Assembly (NCBI GenBank): GCA_020634565.1 | Contig: JACKBN010000014.1 | Coordinates: 62,001-126,000, forward strand | DNA: 64,000 nt | Reading direction: 5' to 3' | Origin: Ardenticatenaceae bacterium | GTDB lineage: Bacteria; Chloroflexota; Anaerolineae; Promineifilales; Promineifilaceae | Made by a program: the position numbers and the translations under genes | Shown: in pieces, positions 8,917 to 17,787 of the stretch | Position numbering within the stretch: the stretch's first letter is position 1 | How the letters are laid out: the number at the start of each line of letters is the position of its first letter | Notes under the pieces: generated by a model | What the model saw: the letters and a program-made list of their open reading frames with translations, nothing else | Told to the model about the DNA's origin: nothing | Databases searched by the model: none

Positions 8917-9846
8917 TTACGCTTTCAAGAAGGGTATTTCGTTCTTTTCCCAGGCTACCAACAGGGGAACGGCCGTAAAAATCGAGCTGTACGTTCCGCT
9001 AAGCAAACCAATAAAAAGAACGGCAATAAACGGTTTAATGGATGCGCCACCAAACAGCAAAATGGCCACCATAATGAACATGGCATTTAGCTGGGTTGCC
9101 AGAGAACGATGCACAGTTTCCAGGATGGAACGGTTGACAACGCGCTCGTATTTTTCCAACGGCCGTTTGTTAATATTTTCGCGAATACGGTCAAACACCA
9201 CAATGGTGTCTTGCAGCGAAAACCCAGCCACGGTGAGAACGGCCGTTAAAAAGAGCGCATCCACTTCCCAACCTAACACCATACCGGTGATAGCCGCCAC
9301 GCCAAAGATCACAAACAGATCATGCAACATCGCCGCCACCGCACACGCTCCATACCGGAACGGGTTCGGCACCTGACGGAACACCACCATGATATAAACC
9401 AGGATGATCAAACCCGCCACCAGCACCGCAATAAAAGCGGCATTGGTCACTTCACCGGCCACAGTACCGCTTACACTTTCCACTTGTGTACTGTCCGGCA
9501 CCAGCGGCGCCAGATCGTTTAGCGCGTCCTCGATCACCTGCGCCTCTTCTGGCGACATGGTTTCCGTGCGGATTTGCCATGCATTCTGCAAATCTTCACC
9601 GCGCAAAGCAATAATGCTGGGATTCGAGATGCCTGCGTTGGTAAAAACTTCCTCAACGGCCGTTTCCGTCACCGGCTCTGTAAATTGCACCTCAAACCGG
9701 GCACCCCCACGAAAATCTACGCCCAACAAAAACGGCGAACCCGTCGTAATGAAGGAGTAAACCATCGCCAAAATACCCAGCCCGATGATTACACCAGAAA
9801 AAATAAAATACGTTTTCCGTCTTTCTACTAAATTAAATAAAAACAT
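8917..9846 (-). CDS. secF: Protein translocase subunit SecF
   Basis: Membrane subunit that with SecD uses the proton gradient to help Sec-exported proteins leave the channel. About 309 residues, with a first membrane helix, the family motif L-G-V-D-F-R-G-G, a periplasmic domain, then five helices with the RND-type segments (F-S-L-Q-D-T-I-V-V-F-D-R-I-R-E-N). Two adjacent ATG codons (9849 and 9846) follow an AGGTG site; 9846 has the better spacing. A longer reading to 9906 would overlap secD and adds an unlike N terminus. It follows secD by 16 bases. Confidence 0.93.
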   Translation of the reverse strand: MFLFNLVERRKTYFIFSGVIIGLGILAMVYSFITTGSPFLLGVDFRGGARFEVQFTEPVTETAVEEVFTNAGISNPSIIALRGEDLQNAWQIRTETMSPEEAQVIEDALNDLAPLVPDSTQVESVSGTVAGEVTNAAFIAVLVAGLIILVYIMVVFRQVPNPFRYGACAVAAMLHDLFVIFGVAAITGMVLGWEVDALFLTAVLTVAGFSLQDTIVVFDRIRENINKRPLEKYERVVNRSILETVHRSLATQLNAMFIMVAILLFGGASIKPFIAVLFIGLLSGTYSSIFTAVPLLVAWEKNEIPFLKA

Positions 9847-9862
9847 CATGCACCTGATGGCA

Positions 9863-11179
9863 TTACACGCCAAGCAACCAGCTGTTGCGATCGAGGCGAT
9901 TGGCAAGCTGTCCCATTACAAATCTTACCAGCGTCCGGGTCACAATTACGGCCGTAAACATACTGATCATCACACCAATGGCCAACGTCAGCGCAAAACC
10001 CTGCACCGCGCTCGCGCCAAAGCTGCGACCAAACGTCCACAAAACCAGACAAATTACCAGCGTCGCAATGTTGGAATCACGAATCGAGGTCCACGCCCGG
10101 TCAAAACCCGTGAAGATCGCCTCGCGCAGCGAATTACCCGCGCGCAGCTCTTCCTTCATGCGCTCAAACACCAGAATATTGGCATCCACCGCCATCCCGG
10201 TTGAAAGCAAAAAGCCCGTAATGGCCGGCAGCGTCAGAGTCACTGGCATCGCCATAAACACCGCCACGTTAACGGCCGCATACAGCACCAGAGCAATATC
10301 CGCCAAAAAGCCCGGCAAACGATAATAAATCAGCATAAACAGCAGAACGACGGCCACACCAATCGCGCCCGCCTCCACGCTAGACCTTACGGAGAGTTCA
10401 CCCAGAGTTGCCCCAACTTGCCGCGTACTGTCAATCACCAACGGAATAGGCAAGCTACCAAAACGAAGCTGTAGCGCCAATTTTTGCGCTTCTTCCAGCG
10501 TAAAATTGCCGGTAATCGAACCCTGCCCTTCAATCACAGCACTGATTTGCGGGCTGGAGATAACTTGCTTATCCAGCACAATGGTCAAGAACTGGCCTTG
10601 ATGCTCCCTCGTAAAGTTGGCAAACAAATCCCGGTCTTCCGCGCGCACGGTAAATTCCACATAATATTGCCCCAAATTTGATGAGGCCGACTGTGCCGAC
10701 TGAAGCCCAGCCCCAGTCATCACCGTTTCGTACGTTGGCACATTGCCCACGCCCAGCTCTGCTTCACAGCGAGAGGGTCCTTCATTCAAACTGGTGCGAA
10801 TACAAGTGCCTTCTTCCAACGGAACGGTGCCGGTATTCACAAACTCCAGCAGCGCCGTTTCCTGAATCAACGCCACCGCTTCTTCAGGGTTGTCAATACC
10901 AGGCAGTTCCACCAAAATTCGGCGGTCACCTTCAGTTTGTACCAATGGTTCAGCCACACCCAGGGCGTTCACGCGCTGTTCAATAATCTGGCGCGACGTA
11001 TCTAGCTGCGCTGCTTCAATTTCCTCGTCATCAGGCACATCGGCCTTTAGCAAAACTTGTAGGCCACCCTGCAAGTCCAATCCCTGGCGAATAGGAAAGT
11101 CTGGATTTTGCAAAACCCAGATCGCCCAGCCAGCAATCGCCAAGATGACGATCAGCCACACATAATCTCGTCCTTCCAT
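9863..11179 (-). CDS. secD: Protein translocase subunit SecD
   Basis: 438 residues with an N-terminal membrane helix, the conserved G-L-D-L-Q-G-G motif (residues about 34-40), a periplasmic domain, and five C-terminal helices including the RND motif with G-M-A-V-D-A-N-I-L-V-F-E-R. It works with SecF on the outer face of SecYEG. It is the first gene of the secD-secF-lipoprotein group. A likely promoter sits about 100 bases upstream (TTGCTG, 16 bases, TATAAT on the minus strand, about 11302-11275). Confidence 0.95.
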   Translation of the reverse strand: MEGRDYVWLIVILAIAGWAIWVLQNPDFPIRQGLDLQGGLQVLLKADVPDDEEIEAAQLDTSRQIIEQRVNALGVAEPLVQTEGDRRILVELPGIDNPEEAVALIQETALLEFVNTGTVPLEEGTCIRTSLNEGPSRCEAELGVGNVPTYETVMTGAGLQSAQSASSNLGQYYVEFTVRAEDRDLFANFTREHQGQFLTIVLDKQVISSPQISAVIEGQGSITGNFTLEEAQKLALQLRFGSLPIPLVIDSTRQVGATLGELSVRSSVEAGAIGVAVVLLFMLIYYRLPGFLADIALVLYAAVNVAVFMAMPVTLTLPAITGFLLSTGMAVDANILVFERMKEELRAGNSLREAIFTGFDRAWTSIRDSNIATLVICLVLWTFGRSFGASAVQGFALTLAIGVMISMFTAVIVTRTLVRFVMGQLANRLDRNSWLLGV

Positions 11180-11274
11180 GATCTTTTCTACTTTGCTCCC
11201 ACCGAAAAATTCGGCTTTGCTTGTGATTTAGTTAGTTGCTGTTCGGTGTCTCCATCTCTTCCGCAACTGGCGGA

Positions 11275-11302
11275 TTATAACAGCCGAAGGAATGGCAGCA
11301 AC
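11275..11302 (-). promoter_or_regulatory. Putative promoter of secD
   Basis: On the minus strand a perfect TATAAT (plus-strand 11275-11280) is preceded, after a 16-base spacer, by TTGCTG. It lies just beyond the stop of the upstream acetyltransferase gene and points at secD, whose ATG is about 95 bases downstream. Confidence 0.45.
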
Positions 11303-11872
11303 TTATGTTTTTTGAGGCAATCGAGAGAAAAAGTGAGTGCTGGTTAACTCCTTGGTGATGTGATGGCGTGAATCGTGCAGATGGGTGCCTTCAAACGTAA
11401 AGCCACAGCGGCGCGCCACGGCGGCGCTGGCTTTATTTTCGCTGTCACAGCGAATGAAAAGGCGCTGGGCATCCAGATGGGTAAAGGCAAGCTGGCAAAT
11501 CGCTTGCACGGCTTCTGTCATATAGCCCTGGCCGGTATGTTCTGTGTGCAACCAATAGCCAATTTCAAAGCTGGGCACGCTCCAATCTGGGCGATGTAGC
11601 CCGCTGCCACCAATCAGCGTTTCGGTGCCTTTTAGAAAAAGCAGCAGCCAAAAATCCTGCCGTCCCAGATAGCGCACTTGGCCTTCACGCACCAAAATCT
11701 CATACTCTTCTTCACTAGGAATTTCCACCGCCCACGGCATCCACGGCTTCAGCTCTTCATGTGAGGCGAGTACGGCCGTTCGCACCCGCACCCCGTCGCC
11801 CACTCGAGGGCCACGGATGGTGAGCCGCTCTGTTTCAAAGCTGTAAGGGACATCTTTCATGATTGGATTCAT
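11303..11872 (-). CDS. GNAT acetyltransferase, RimJ/RimL type
   Basis: A 189-residue member of the GNAT group that acetylates protein N termini or small amines with acetyl-CoA. Visible features are the opening F-E-T-E-R-L-T-I-R, the central Y-W-L-H-T-E-H-T-G-Q-G-Y-M-T-E-A-V (acetyl-CoA binding, Q/R-x-x-G-x-A type), and the ending C-D-S-E-N-K-A-S-A with C-G-F. The ATG at 11872 has GGAG five bases upstream. It is alone, divergent from the histidine kinase gene. Confidence 0.85.
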   Translation of the reverse strand: MNPIMKDVPYSFETERLTIRGPRVGDGVRVRTAVLASHEELKPWMPWAVEIPSEEEYEILVREGQVRYLGRQDFWLLLFLKGTETLIGGSGLHRPDWSVPSFEIGYWLHTEHTGQGYMTEAVQAICQLAFTHLDAQRLFIRCDSENKASAAVARRCGFTFEGTHLHDSRHHITKELTSTHFFSRLPQKT

Positions 11873-11964
11873 AACAACTCCAGGCACTCCCGTACCATTC
11901 TTTCACGACTTATTCACCAGGTCGTAAGCAAAATAGACAGTGAGGGGCGTAAAATAGGCTTCAT

Positions 11965-13773
11965 ATGTTTGAATTGATTTCCCACATGAAGCGCAGGCCG
12001 GTTACGGCCGTATTCCTTATTATCCCACTGATCATTGTGGCTTTGCTGCGTTTGTTTCCCGCATTAGACATTCACGCCTGGAGTCTATCATGGTATACCC
12101 GCCTCATCCAATATTATTTTGGGGCGTTTGCCAGCTTTATTGCCCTGGTAGCCGCACTCTTTGCCAACAGCGCTTTAGGTGAGAAAACCACCGCTCGCTC
12201 CATCTTTTTAACCCTCGGCTTCATCACCCTTTCTGTCCTGTTTCTGTTTAGCAGCCTGGGAACCCCCAACATTCTCATCCAGGGAGCGTCAAACCCGGCC
12301 TTTGTCTGGTCCATACGCCTCAGCTTACCTGCCAGCGCCTTCTTTTTTGCCGCTTCCGCCATGGACTGGTCGGGAAAAGCGGAAAAATTCATCGTTCACT
12401 ACCGTCGCCTGTTTTGGCTTGCCGAGCTGTTGGTTCTGCTAAGCTATGGATTATTAGTTTTTGGCTATCCGCAGGGTTTAACGTTTTTACTGGCCTTTGA
12501 ACCAGTTTTACCCGCGGTGATAGGCATACTGGCGGTTGTGCTGCTGTTGTGGACAGCAAGGCGGGCCCGGGTTTTAAATTGGTATGGCAAGCAGATGATA
12601 AACGGCCGTCTTGCGGTCGTCTTTTTGTTATTGGCCGAAGCCCAACTTTGCCTGATCTTAGGCGTGGCCGGGCAGCTAAGCTGGCTCATGTACCATCCCC
12701 TGGTGCTCACCGCTCTCATTGTCACGCTTTCAGCCATCCTCAAAAGCTTCCAAACCTCCCGAGACGTACAGCTATCCCGCTACTTTGCCGCTTTGGGTAG
12801 CATTCTCATTGCTGGATTGTCACTGGTCAGTGCGGAAATTGGCTTTCGCTGGCTTAACACAGGCATAGGCGTCAACCGCACCTCGTTAATTCCGCTCAGC
12901 ATTGCCCAAGGAACGTTGAGCTTCATTATCCTGTACGTCATCGTTTTTTACCTGAACCAGCTCATCAATGAACGCAACGAGGCCCTACGGCGAGAACAGC
13001 ATTTGCGCAGCGAACTCACCCAGCTCATCGTGCACGATCTTAAAAGCCCGCTCACCGTGCTGCTTAGCGGCATGAATCTATTGGGCAAAGAAAGTTTGGG
13101 CACGCTCACGGAAACGCAAAAGCGCCTCATCGTCAATCTGGAAAAATCCGGGGATGACATTTTGCAGATGATTAATGATTTGCTAGACGTAGAGCGACTG
13201 GAAGCTGGGGCACTCAACCTGCAAAAAACCCTCACCGACAGCCAGGCCCTTCTGCAAAAGCAAATTGATGAAAGCAAAATTCTGGCCAGCACAAACAAGC
13301 AAGAGCTGACTCTGATTCAGGAACACCGGCTGCCCCAAATTCGGGTTGATCGCGGGTTGATTAGCCGCGTTTTTGCCAATTTGTTGAGCAATGCACTTAA
13401 ATTCACGCCCGAAAGCGGAAAAGTACAGGTGGAAATCAGCCAGCAAAATCATGAATTGCATATTACTGTCGCGGACAGTGGCCCAGGCGTACCAGCCCAT
13501 GAACGGCAACGCATTTTTGAAAAGTTTGCCCAGGTAGAAGGGGGCGAACGGCGTGGTGCGGGCCTGGGGCTTACATTTTGTAAAATGGTGGCTGAGGCAC
13601 ACGGGGGCAGTTTAACGGTAGAAGAAAGCAAGCTCGGCGGAGCACTTTTCTGCCTGATATTGCCATTTAGCGAAGAAGAAGTTTATTTGGCCGAGGAAAT
13701 CGCCCAGCCTCAACCGAAATCGTATGGTGACTGGGCGCTAGACGCACCCCATCATACGCCCACACCCAACTAG
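11965..13773 (+). CDS. Membrane sensor histidine kinase
   Basis: 602 residues. The N-terminal 330 residues are strongly hydrophobic, with about nine or ten membrane helices, so the signal is probably sensed in or at the membrane. A short linker leads to the dimerisation and phosphoacceptor helix (V-H-D-L-K-S-P-L, His about residue 357). The ATPase domain follows: N box (N-L-L-S-N-A-L-K-F, about 470), G1 (D-S-G-P-G-V-P, about 503) and G2 (G-A-G-L-G-L, about 535). No response regulator gene is next to it, so it is an orphan kinase here. The 7-9-helix sensor is not one I can assign to a named family. Confidence 0.9.
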   Translation: MFELISHMKRRPVTAVFLIIPLIIVALLRLFPALDIHAWSLSWYTRLIQYYFGAFASFIALVAALFANSALGEKTTARSIFLTLGFITLSVLFLFSSLGTPNILIQGASNPAFVWSIRLSLPASAFFFAASAMDWSGKAEKFIVHYRRLFWLAELLVLLSYGLLVFGYPQGLTFLLAFEPVLPAVIGILAVVLLLWTARRARVLNWYGKQMINGRLAVVFLLLAEAQLCLILGVAGQLSWLMYHPLVLTALIVTLSAILKSFQTSRDVQLSRYFAALGSILIAGLSLVSAEIGFRWLNTGIGVNRTSLIPLSIAQGTLSFIILYVIVFYLNQLINERNEALRREQHLRSELTQLIVHDLKSPLTVLLSGMNLLGKESLGTLTETQKRLIVNLEKSGDDILQMINDLLDVERLEAGALNLQKTLTDSQALLQKQIDESKILASTNKQELTLIQEHRLPQIRVDRGLISRVFANLLSNALKFTPESGKVQVEISQQNHELHITVADSGPGVPAHERQRIFEKFAQVEGGERRGAGLGLTFCKMVAEAHGGSLTVEESKLGGALFCLILPFSEEEVYLAEEIAQPQPKSYGDWALDAPHHTPTPN

Positions 13774-13774
13774 C

Positions 13775-14119
13775 TCAACCACCCACAAACTTGGTTTTGA
13801 ATCCCTGTTTTTGCAGCAGCTCCGCAATTCGGTCCCGGTGGTCCCCCTGGATTTCGATAATGCCGCCTTCTTTGACAGTTCCCCCGCTGCCGCACGCCTT
13901 CTTGAGCTGTTTGCCCAGCTTATCTAAATCTTTTTCTGTCAGCTCGAAGTCACGCAGTACTGTGACCTGCTTGCCGCCGCGCCCTTTTTTCTCACGCTGG
14001 ATGGCAATGGTTTGCTGGGCAGCTGGCTGCGAGCGCGACACGATTTTGGGTTGTTCCGGCGGCCGCGCTTCAAAATCATCATCTGCGGAAGAATAAACAA
14101 TATTTCGCTTGCGTCTCAT
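13775..14119 (-). CDS. SUI1/YciH-like translation factor
   Basis: A 114-residue protein. Its last 75 residues form the eIF1/SUI1 fold: G-K-Q-V-T-V-L-R-D-F, a Lys-rich helix (L-G-K-Q-L-K-K-A-C), G-S-G-G-T-V-K-E-G, I-E-I-Q-G-D-H and a final G-F-K. Bacterial YciH proteins discriminate during translation initiation in vitro; their role in the cell is uncertain. The first 40 residues are charged and probably disordered. It is convergent with the kinase gene and lies just upstream of it on the opposite strand. Confidence 0.88.
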   Translation of the reverse strand: MRRKRNIVYSSADDDFEARPPEQPKIVSRSQPAAQQTIAIQREKKGRGGKQVTVLRDFELTEKDLDKLGKQLKKACGSGGTVKEGGIIEIQGDHRDRIAELLQKQGFKTKFVGG

Positions 14120-14136
14120 AAATCCTTTTATCCTGT

Positions 14137-16173
14137 CTAGCGCATAATCGTGGGCAAATAAACAGCTTCTGTCAATTCGATAGTTATCACCGAAATGAGG
14201 TTGCTGTTGGCCTGGTTGCCTGCCTGATCATGGCCAACGACCATAAATTGGTAAATTCTCCCCAATTCTGACGGATAAACGGCCGTTTCGCCACTCTCAC
14301 CTACCAACCAGGGGACAAAAGCACCGCCGTCCACCGCCACCAGCAGATCATAAGTCGCCATGCCGCTGCCATCGTCACTGCCGCTCCAGCTTAAATCGAT
14401 CTCCGTCTTGGCCACAACTGGCCCGCTGAGGGAGACCGTTGGCGGCAAGGTATCTTGCTCAATCAAAATCGCCGGACGGCCACCAATAGGGTACAGCGCC
14501 GGGTCCCAAATGGCGTTCTGGTTGGTGGCAGCAGGCAGGTTTACGGTGAATTGGCCATTTACGGCCGTAATCGTTTCCATCGTGCCATCAGGCCAGAGCA
14601 GTTGGGCCGTACCGTTGGCGTTGGTGGTGGGAATTACGGCCGTTTGCGCCTCACCAAAACGTGCCCACAAACCCAAAATTCTGGACTTGGTAGCCGGTTG
14701 GTAAAAAGCAATCCACTCCTGCGGCCCGTTTACCGGATCATTGCTGCCAGGACGCAGCCGCCACAACGGTTCCACATCCGTAAAATGCGTTGTGAGCAGT
14801 TGGAACGCCGTAAAGCCGGGGCGCGGCGTGCCCCCGTTCGGATGCTCCCAGTAACAACCGGACACACTCGGATCGCTGACATTGCTGAACAAACCAAACG
14901 CATCACCACCAGGGTCAATTGTCGGGTCGCCTGTGCAGCTGGTAACTGGGGTAAAGTTGGTGCCGCCGGGTTGGTTACCGCAATCATCGTACAGTTGGAA
15001 GAAGAAAATGTTGTCGGCACCAGCGTAGGTAGCATAAAAAGCGCTCTGAATGATGAAATCCGCCTGTTCGCTCATGGAGGCGCGAAACGGGCTGGTTGGT
15101 TCACAAACCGGACCCGGATAATCATCCCACACCGGCACGCCGGACTCATTGAGCCAGATTGGTTTTTCCAGATTGCGGGCCGCCAGCGTATTGCTGGCCC
15201 GCCACACCTGGTACCAGGAGCGCCAGGCGTACAAATAGTTGTGCGTGGCGAAAATATCGTGGTAGTAGGCATAGGAGGTAGCCTGCGAATCCGTGTCATA
15301 AATGCCCATCACGTCGCTGTAAAAGTTGGCGTTGTTGCTGTTATTGGCCAGTCCGCCAAACAGAATCTGAGCATTGGGATCAGCCAGTTTGGCCGCCAGA
15401 TATCCCACTTTAAGCAAACGCGCATAATCTGCCGTGGTGCCATCCCAAAAGGAGCTGAGGTCCGGCTCGTTCCACATTTCCCAGTGGGTAACGCCCTGCC
15501 CGGCTGGCCAACCGTGTGCCTGAGCTAGAACGCCACCTGGTTTGTAGCGAGAGACGGCCGTATACACAAAACGCGCCCAGCGATTAGCCTGGTTGATCTG
15601 CTTGCCCACGCCCAAAATATCGGAGTTGTCGTTAAAAACGGGCTCATAAAGCCCAATTGGCGTGGCGGCTTGCACCGCGTCGATACTTAGCGGGCGGCCC
15701 GGCACCGGGCGGGGCAGCGGCCGAACCGGTTCGGCGCTGGTGGTGTAAAAAGAGGGCGTGCCTAACAGAATGGCATCTAGCCGGAAACCTTGCGCCAAAT
15801 CATTTTCAACGGCGACATCCTGGTAAGCCCAGCTGAAATTGCCGTCCGACTGCTCAATGTCGTACCAATAAAGCGGCCACCGATTCCAGGTCGCTCCCGT
15901 AGCTTTGCCATTGTCGTAACGGGTCTGGCTGACGGGCGTTAAGCCTTTGGCCCAGCTGATGAAGTTGACGCCATAGGCAGGCTGGCTGCTAGGAACTGTC
16001 TCGGCTACACGCAAATCGGCCACATCGGTTGGTGCCGCCGTAACAGGCGCAATTGGTTGCCAGACAAACAGCAGCAAGACGACAAGGCAAAAAAATAGGA
16101 GCAAGATGAGAAACGGCCGTTTCCCATCCTGCTCCAGACGACTTCTAAATTTATTCGCCGTTTTTGGGGTCAT
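14137..16173 (-). CDS. Exported glycoside hydrolase (TIM barrel, clan A type)
   Basis: 678 residues with a basic N terminus and one hydrophobic segment (about residues 17-40), serving as signal or anchor. The barrel domain carries the two motifs of retaining clan-A glycosidases: M-W-N-E-P-D (acid/base Glu near residue 236) and W-L-N-E-S-G (nucleophile Glu near 342). This resembles families such as GH39 or GH5; I cannot choose between them. The C-terminal 120 residues look like a fibronectin-type beta domain (W-S-G-S-D-D-G-S-G). Its ATG overlaps the stop of the TetR gene (TAATG), so the two are probably one transcript and the repressor may govern it. Confidence 0.7.
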   Translation of the reverse strand: MTPKTANKFRSRLEQDGKRPFLILLLFFCLVVLLLFVWQPIAPVTAAPTDVADLRVAETVPSSQPAYGVNFISWAKGLTPVSQTRYDNGKATGATWNRWPLYWYDIEQSDGNFSWAYQDVAVENDLAQGFRLDAILLGTPSFYTTSAEPVRPLPRPVPGRPLSIDAVQAATPIGLYEPVFNDNSDILGVGKQINQANRWARFVYTAVSRYKPGGVLAQAHGWPAGQGVTHWEMWNEPDLSSFWDGTTADYARLLKVGYLAAKLADPNAQILFGGLANNSNNANFYSDVMGIYDTDSQATSYAYYHDIFATHNYLYAWRSWYQVWRASNTLAARNLEKPIWLNESGVPVWDDYPGPVCEPTSPFRASMSEQADFIIQSAFYATYAGADNIFFFQLYDDCGNQPGGTNFTPVTSCTGDPTIDPGGDAFGLFSNVSDPSVSGCYWEHPNGGTPRPGFTAFQLLTTHFTDVEPLWRLRPGSNDPVNGPQEWIAFYQPATKSRILGLWARFGEAQTAVIPTTNANGTAQLLWPDGTMETITAVNGQFTVNLPAATNQNAIWDPALYPIGGRPAILIEQDTLPPTVSLSGPVVAKTEIDLSWSGSDDGSGMATYDLLVAVDGGAFVPWLVGESGETAVYPSELGRIYQFMVVGHDQAGNQANSNLISVITIELTEAVYLPTIMR

Positions 16174-16853
16174 TAAACAGGGGCAGTACCATCATAATGA
16201 CGCAAGCCAGCCAGCATGACGCGCAAACCTGCGCTGATCCGCTCCAAGGTAAAGCCTCGCACTTCCCGTTGATAATAGAAGATGTCGGCCTTCAAGGGTG
16301 CTAGCAAAGCATCTGCCAAATAATCAATATCCAAATTCTTCGACAGCTCACCGTCGGCAACGGCCGCTTTCAGCAAACCATTCACCGTCATGTACTGCCA
16401 AAAATGAGGTAGCTCCAACCCATCCGGCTCCTGCTCTTGCAGCAAGCCCGCCCGCTGCACTTCACACAGCAACGGGGCATGCGCATCTGTAAAGTAGATC
16501 AAGGCATCAATAAACCGATCCAACTGATCCATCTTGGCAATGCCCTGCGCCGACATTTGCTGCATCCGCGCAATCATGCCATTTTGGAAGTCAATCATCT
16601 GCGTATCCATCAAGGCCAGACAAAGTTCTGCCTTGTTGGTAAAGCGCCGGTAAAGGGTTCCCTTCCCCACTTCGGCCGCCTGAGCAATATCCGCCATATT
16701 TACATTGGCTACCCCATGCTGCGCAAACAGTTTTTCGGCCGTTTGCAAGATGCGCATACGGTTAGCCGCCGCGTCACGCCGCTCCTGGCGACAGACGCCA
16801 CCAATTTCATCGATGTTTCCTAAGGAAATAATTGTTTCTTCGGGCATGTTCAT
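16173..16853 (-). CDS. TetR-family transcriptional repressor
   Basis: 226 residues. The N-terminal helix-turn-helix (A-D-I-A-Q-A-A-E-V-G-K-G-T-L-Y-R-R-F) at about 55-75 is typical TetR; the rest is the ligand-binding helical domain, for which no ligand can be guessed. It is divergent from yceI, and the shared region holds two inverted copies of a GGAC-GTCC operator, one between the -35 and -10 of the yceI promoter. It probably represses yceI and possibly itself. Confidence 0.9.
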   Translation of the reverse strand: MNMPEETIISLGNIDEIGGVCRQERRDAAANRMRILQTAEKLFAQHGVANVNMADIAQAAEVGKGTLYRRFTNKAELCLALMDTQMIDFQNGMIARMQQMSAQGIAKMDQLDRFIDALIYFTDAHAPLLCEVQRAGLLQEQEPDGLELPHFWQYMTVNGLLKAAVADGELSKNLDIDYLADALLAPLKADIFYYQREVRGFTLERISAGLRVMLAGLRHYDGTAPV

Positions 16854-17009
16854 TTTTTTCCAAATTCACTTTCTACAAAGCTGTTTCTTTTACCTGCTAA
16901 AGTAAAAGGCATTTTGCCAACTTTGTAAATACAAAACAGCGTTAATAACAAATTTTAAGGGGAAAAATCACGCCATTCATTAATTTTTTCTGAATTTCAG
17001 ATTAACCCC

Positions 17010-17067
17010 TTGACAAGTGGACCCGAGTCCGATAATATTCTAGCACAAATGCGGACTAAAGTCCACT
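17010..17067 (+). promoter_or_regulatory. yceI promoter with twin TetR-type operators
   Basis: TTGACA (17010-17015), 17-base spacer, TATAAT-like TAATAT (17033-17038). The spacer is almost filled by AGTGGACCCGAGTCCG (17016-17031). A second site, CGGACTAAAGTCCACT (17052-17067), is its inverted copy with 13 of 16 bases matching. Each has a GGAC-N4-GTCC palindrome core. Position one would block RNA polymerase binding and position two early elongation. The adjacent TetR gene is the obvious binder; this is inference from position. Confidence 0.7.
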
Positions 17068-17133
17068 TACGGGAAGTAAACTTAGAAAATACCCGAAAAC
17101 AAAACTCTATCTAACTTTAAGGAGATTATACAC

Positions 17134-17673
17134 ATGAGTTGGCAAATTGATTCTTCACATTCACACATTTATTTTACGGCGCGTCACATGATGATTTCAA
17201 AAGTGCGCGGCAGCTTTGAAAAGTTCAGCGGCACGGTAAACTTTGATGAGGAAAACCCCACCAACACCACCGTCAACGTTGAAGTTGATCTGAGCAGCAT
17301 CAGCACCCGTGACGAACAGCGGGATGGCCATTTGCAATCCCCTGACTTCTTCGATGTGGCAAACTACCCCACCATGAAGTTCGTCAGCACCCGCGTAGAG
17401 CAAATTGATGCCCACAACGGCCGTCTCTATGGCAACCTCACCATCAAAGACACCACCAAAGAAATTGCCCTGGATGTGGAATATGCTGGCGTTGCCAAGA
17501 GCCCGTGGGGCACCGAAAGCGCTGGTTTTTCGGCCAGCGCCAGCCTCAACCGCAAAGAGTGGGGCTTAACCTGGAACCAGACCCTCGAAACGGGTGGCGT
17601 TCTTGTTGGCGACAAAATCAACATCGAAATCGAACTGGAACTGGTAAAACAGGCCCAAGCCGAAACCGCATAA
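17134..17673 (+). CDS. YceI-family lipid-binding protein
   Basis: 179 residues of the YceI fold, a lipocalin-like beta barrel that binds polyprenoid or other long-chain lipids. Diagnostic text includes the N-terminal W-Q-I-D-S-S-H-S-H-I-Y-F, then M-I-S-K-V-R-G-S-F, the mid segment S-P-D-F-F-D-V-A-N-Y-P, and G-D-K-I-N-I near the end. There is no signal peptide, so it is probably cytoplasmic. AAGGAG lies before the ATG. It has its own TetR-controlled promoter and ends at a strong terminator. Confidence 0.9.
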   Translation: MSWQIDSSHSHIYFTARHMMISKVRGSFEKFSGTVNFDEENPTNTTVNVEVDLSSISTRDEQRDGHLQSPDFFDVANYPTMKFVSTRVEQIDAHNGRLYGNLTIKDTTKEIALDVEYAGVAKSPWGTESAGFSASASLNRKEWGLTWNQTLETGGVLVGDKINIEIELELVKQAQAETA

Positions 17674-17700
17674 TCTGCCTGAAAAGATATAAAGAGTAAC

Positions 17701-17740
17701 AAAAGTGATAAGCAGGCAAACAGCCTGCTTATCACTTTTT
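17701..17740 (+). terminator. Intrinsic terminator after yceI
   Basis: A perfect 17-bp stem (17701-17717 with 17723-17739, core GTGATAAGCAGGC) and a five-base loop, ending in a T run. The A-rich left foot also makes it work on the other strand. Confidence 0.9.
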
Positions 17741-17752
17741 CTCTGTGACCTT

Positions 17753-17780
17753 TTGAGATCATCTGGTAAAACGTTATGAT
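17753..17780 (+). promoter_or_regulatory. Putative promoter for a leaderless mRNA
   Basis: TTGAGA (17753-17758), 16-base spacer, TATGAT (17775-17780). Transcription would begin at about 17787, at the ATG (17788) of the following gene, which has no Shine-Dalgarno site. This points to a leaderless transcript for the VOC-pirin-reductase group. Confidence 0.5.
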
Positions 17781-17787
17781 ACACAGT

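Noticed and set aside
14455..15528. Long antisense ORF of 357 codons opposite the glycosidase gene
   Set aside because: It is low in hydrophobic pattern and domain sense, and the opposite strand encodes a glycosidase with both catalytic motifs. GC-rich codons on one strand commonly leave an open frame on the other.
16854..17009. A small gene or RNA between tetR and yceI
   Set aside because: The stretch is AT-rich with no ORF of note or stable hairpin; it is best read as the divergent control region.
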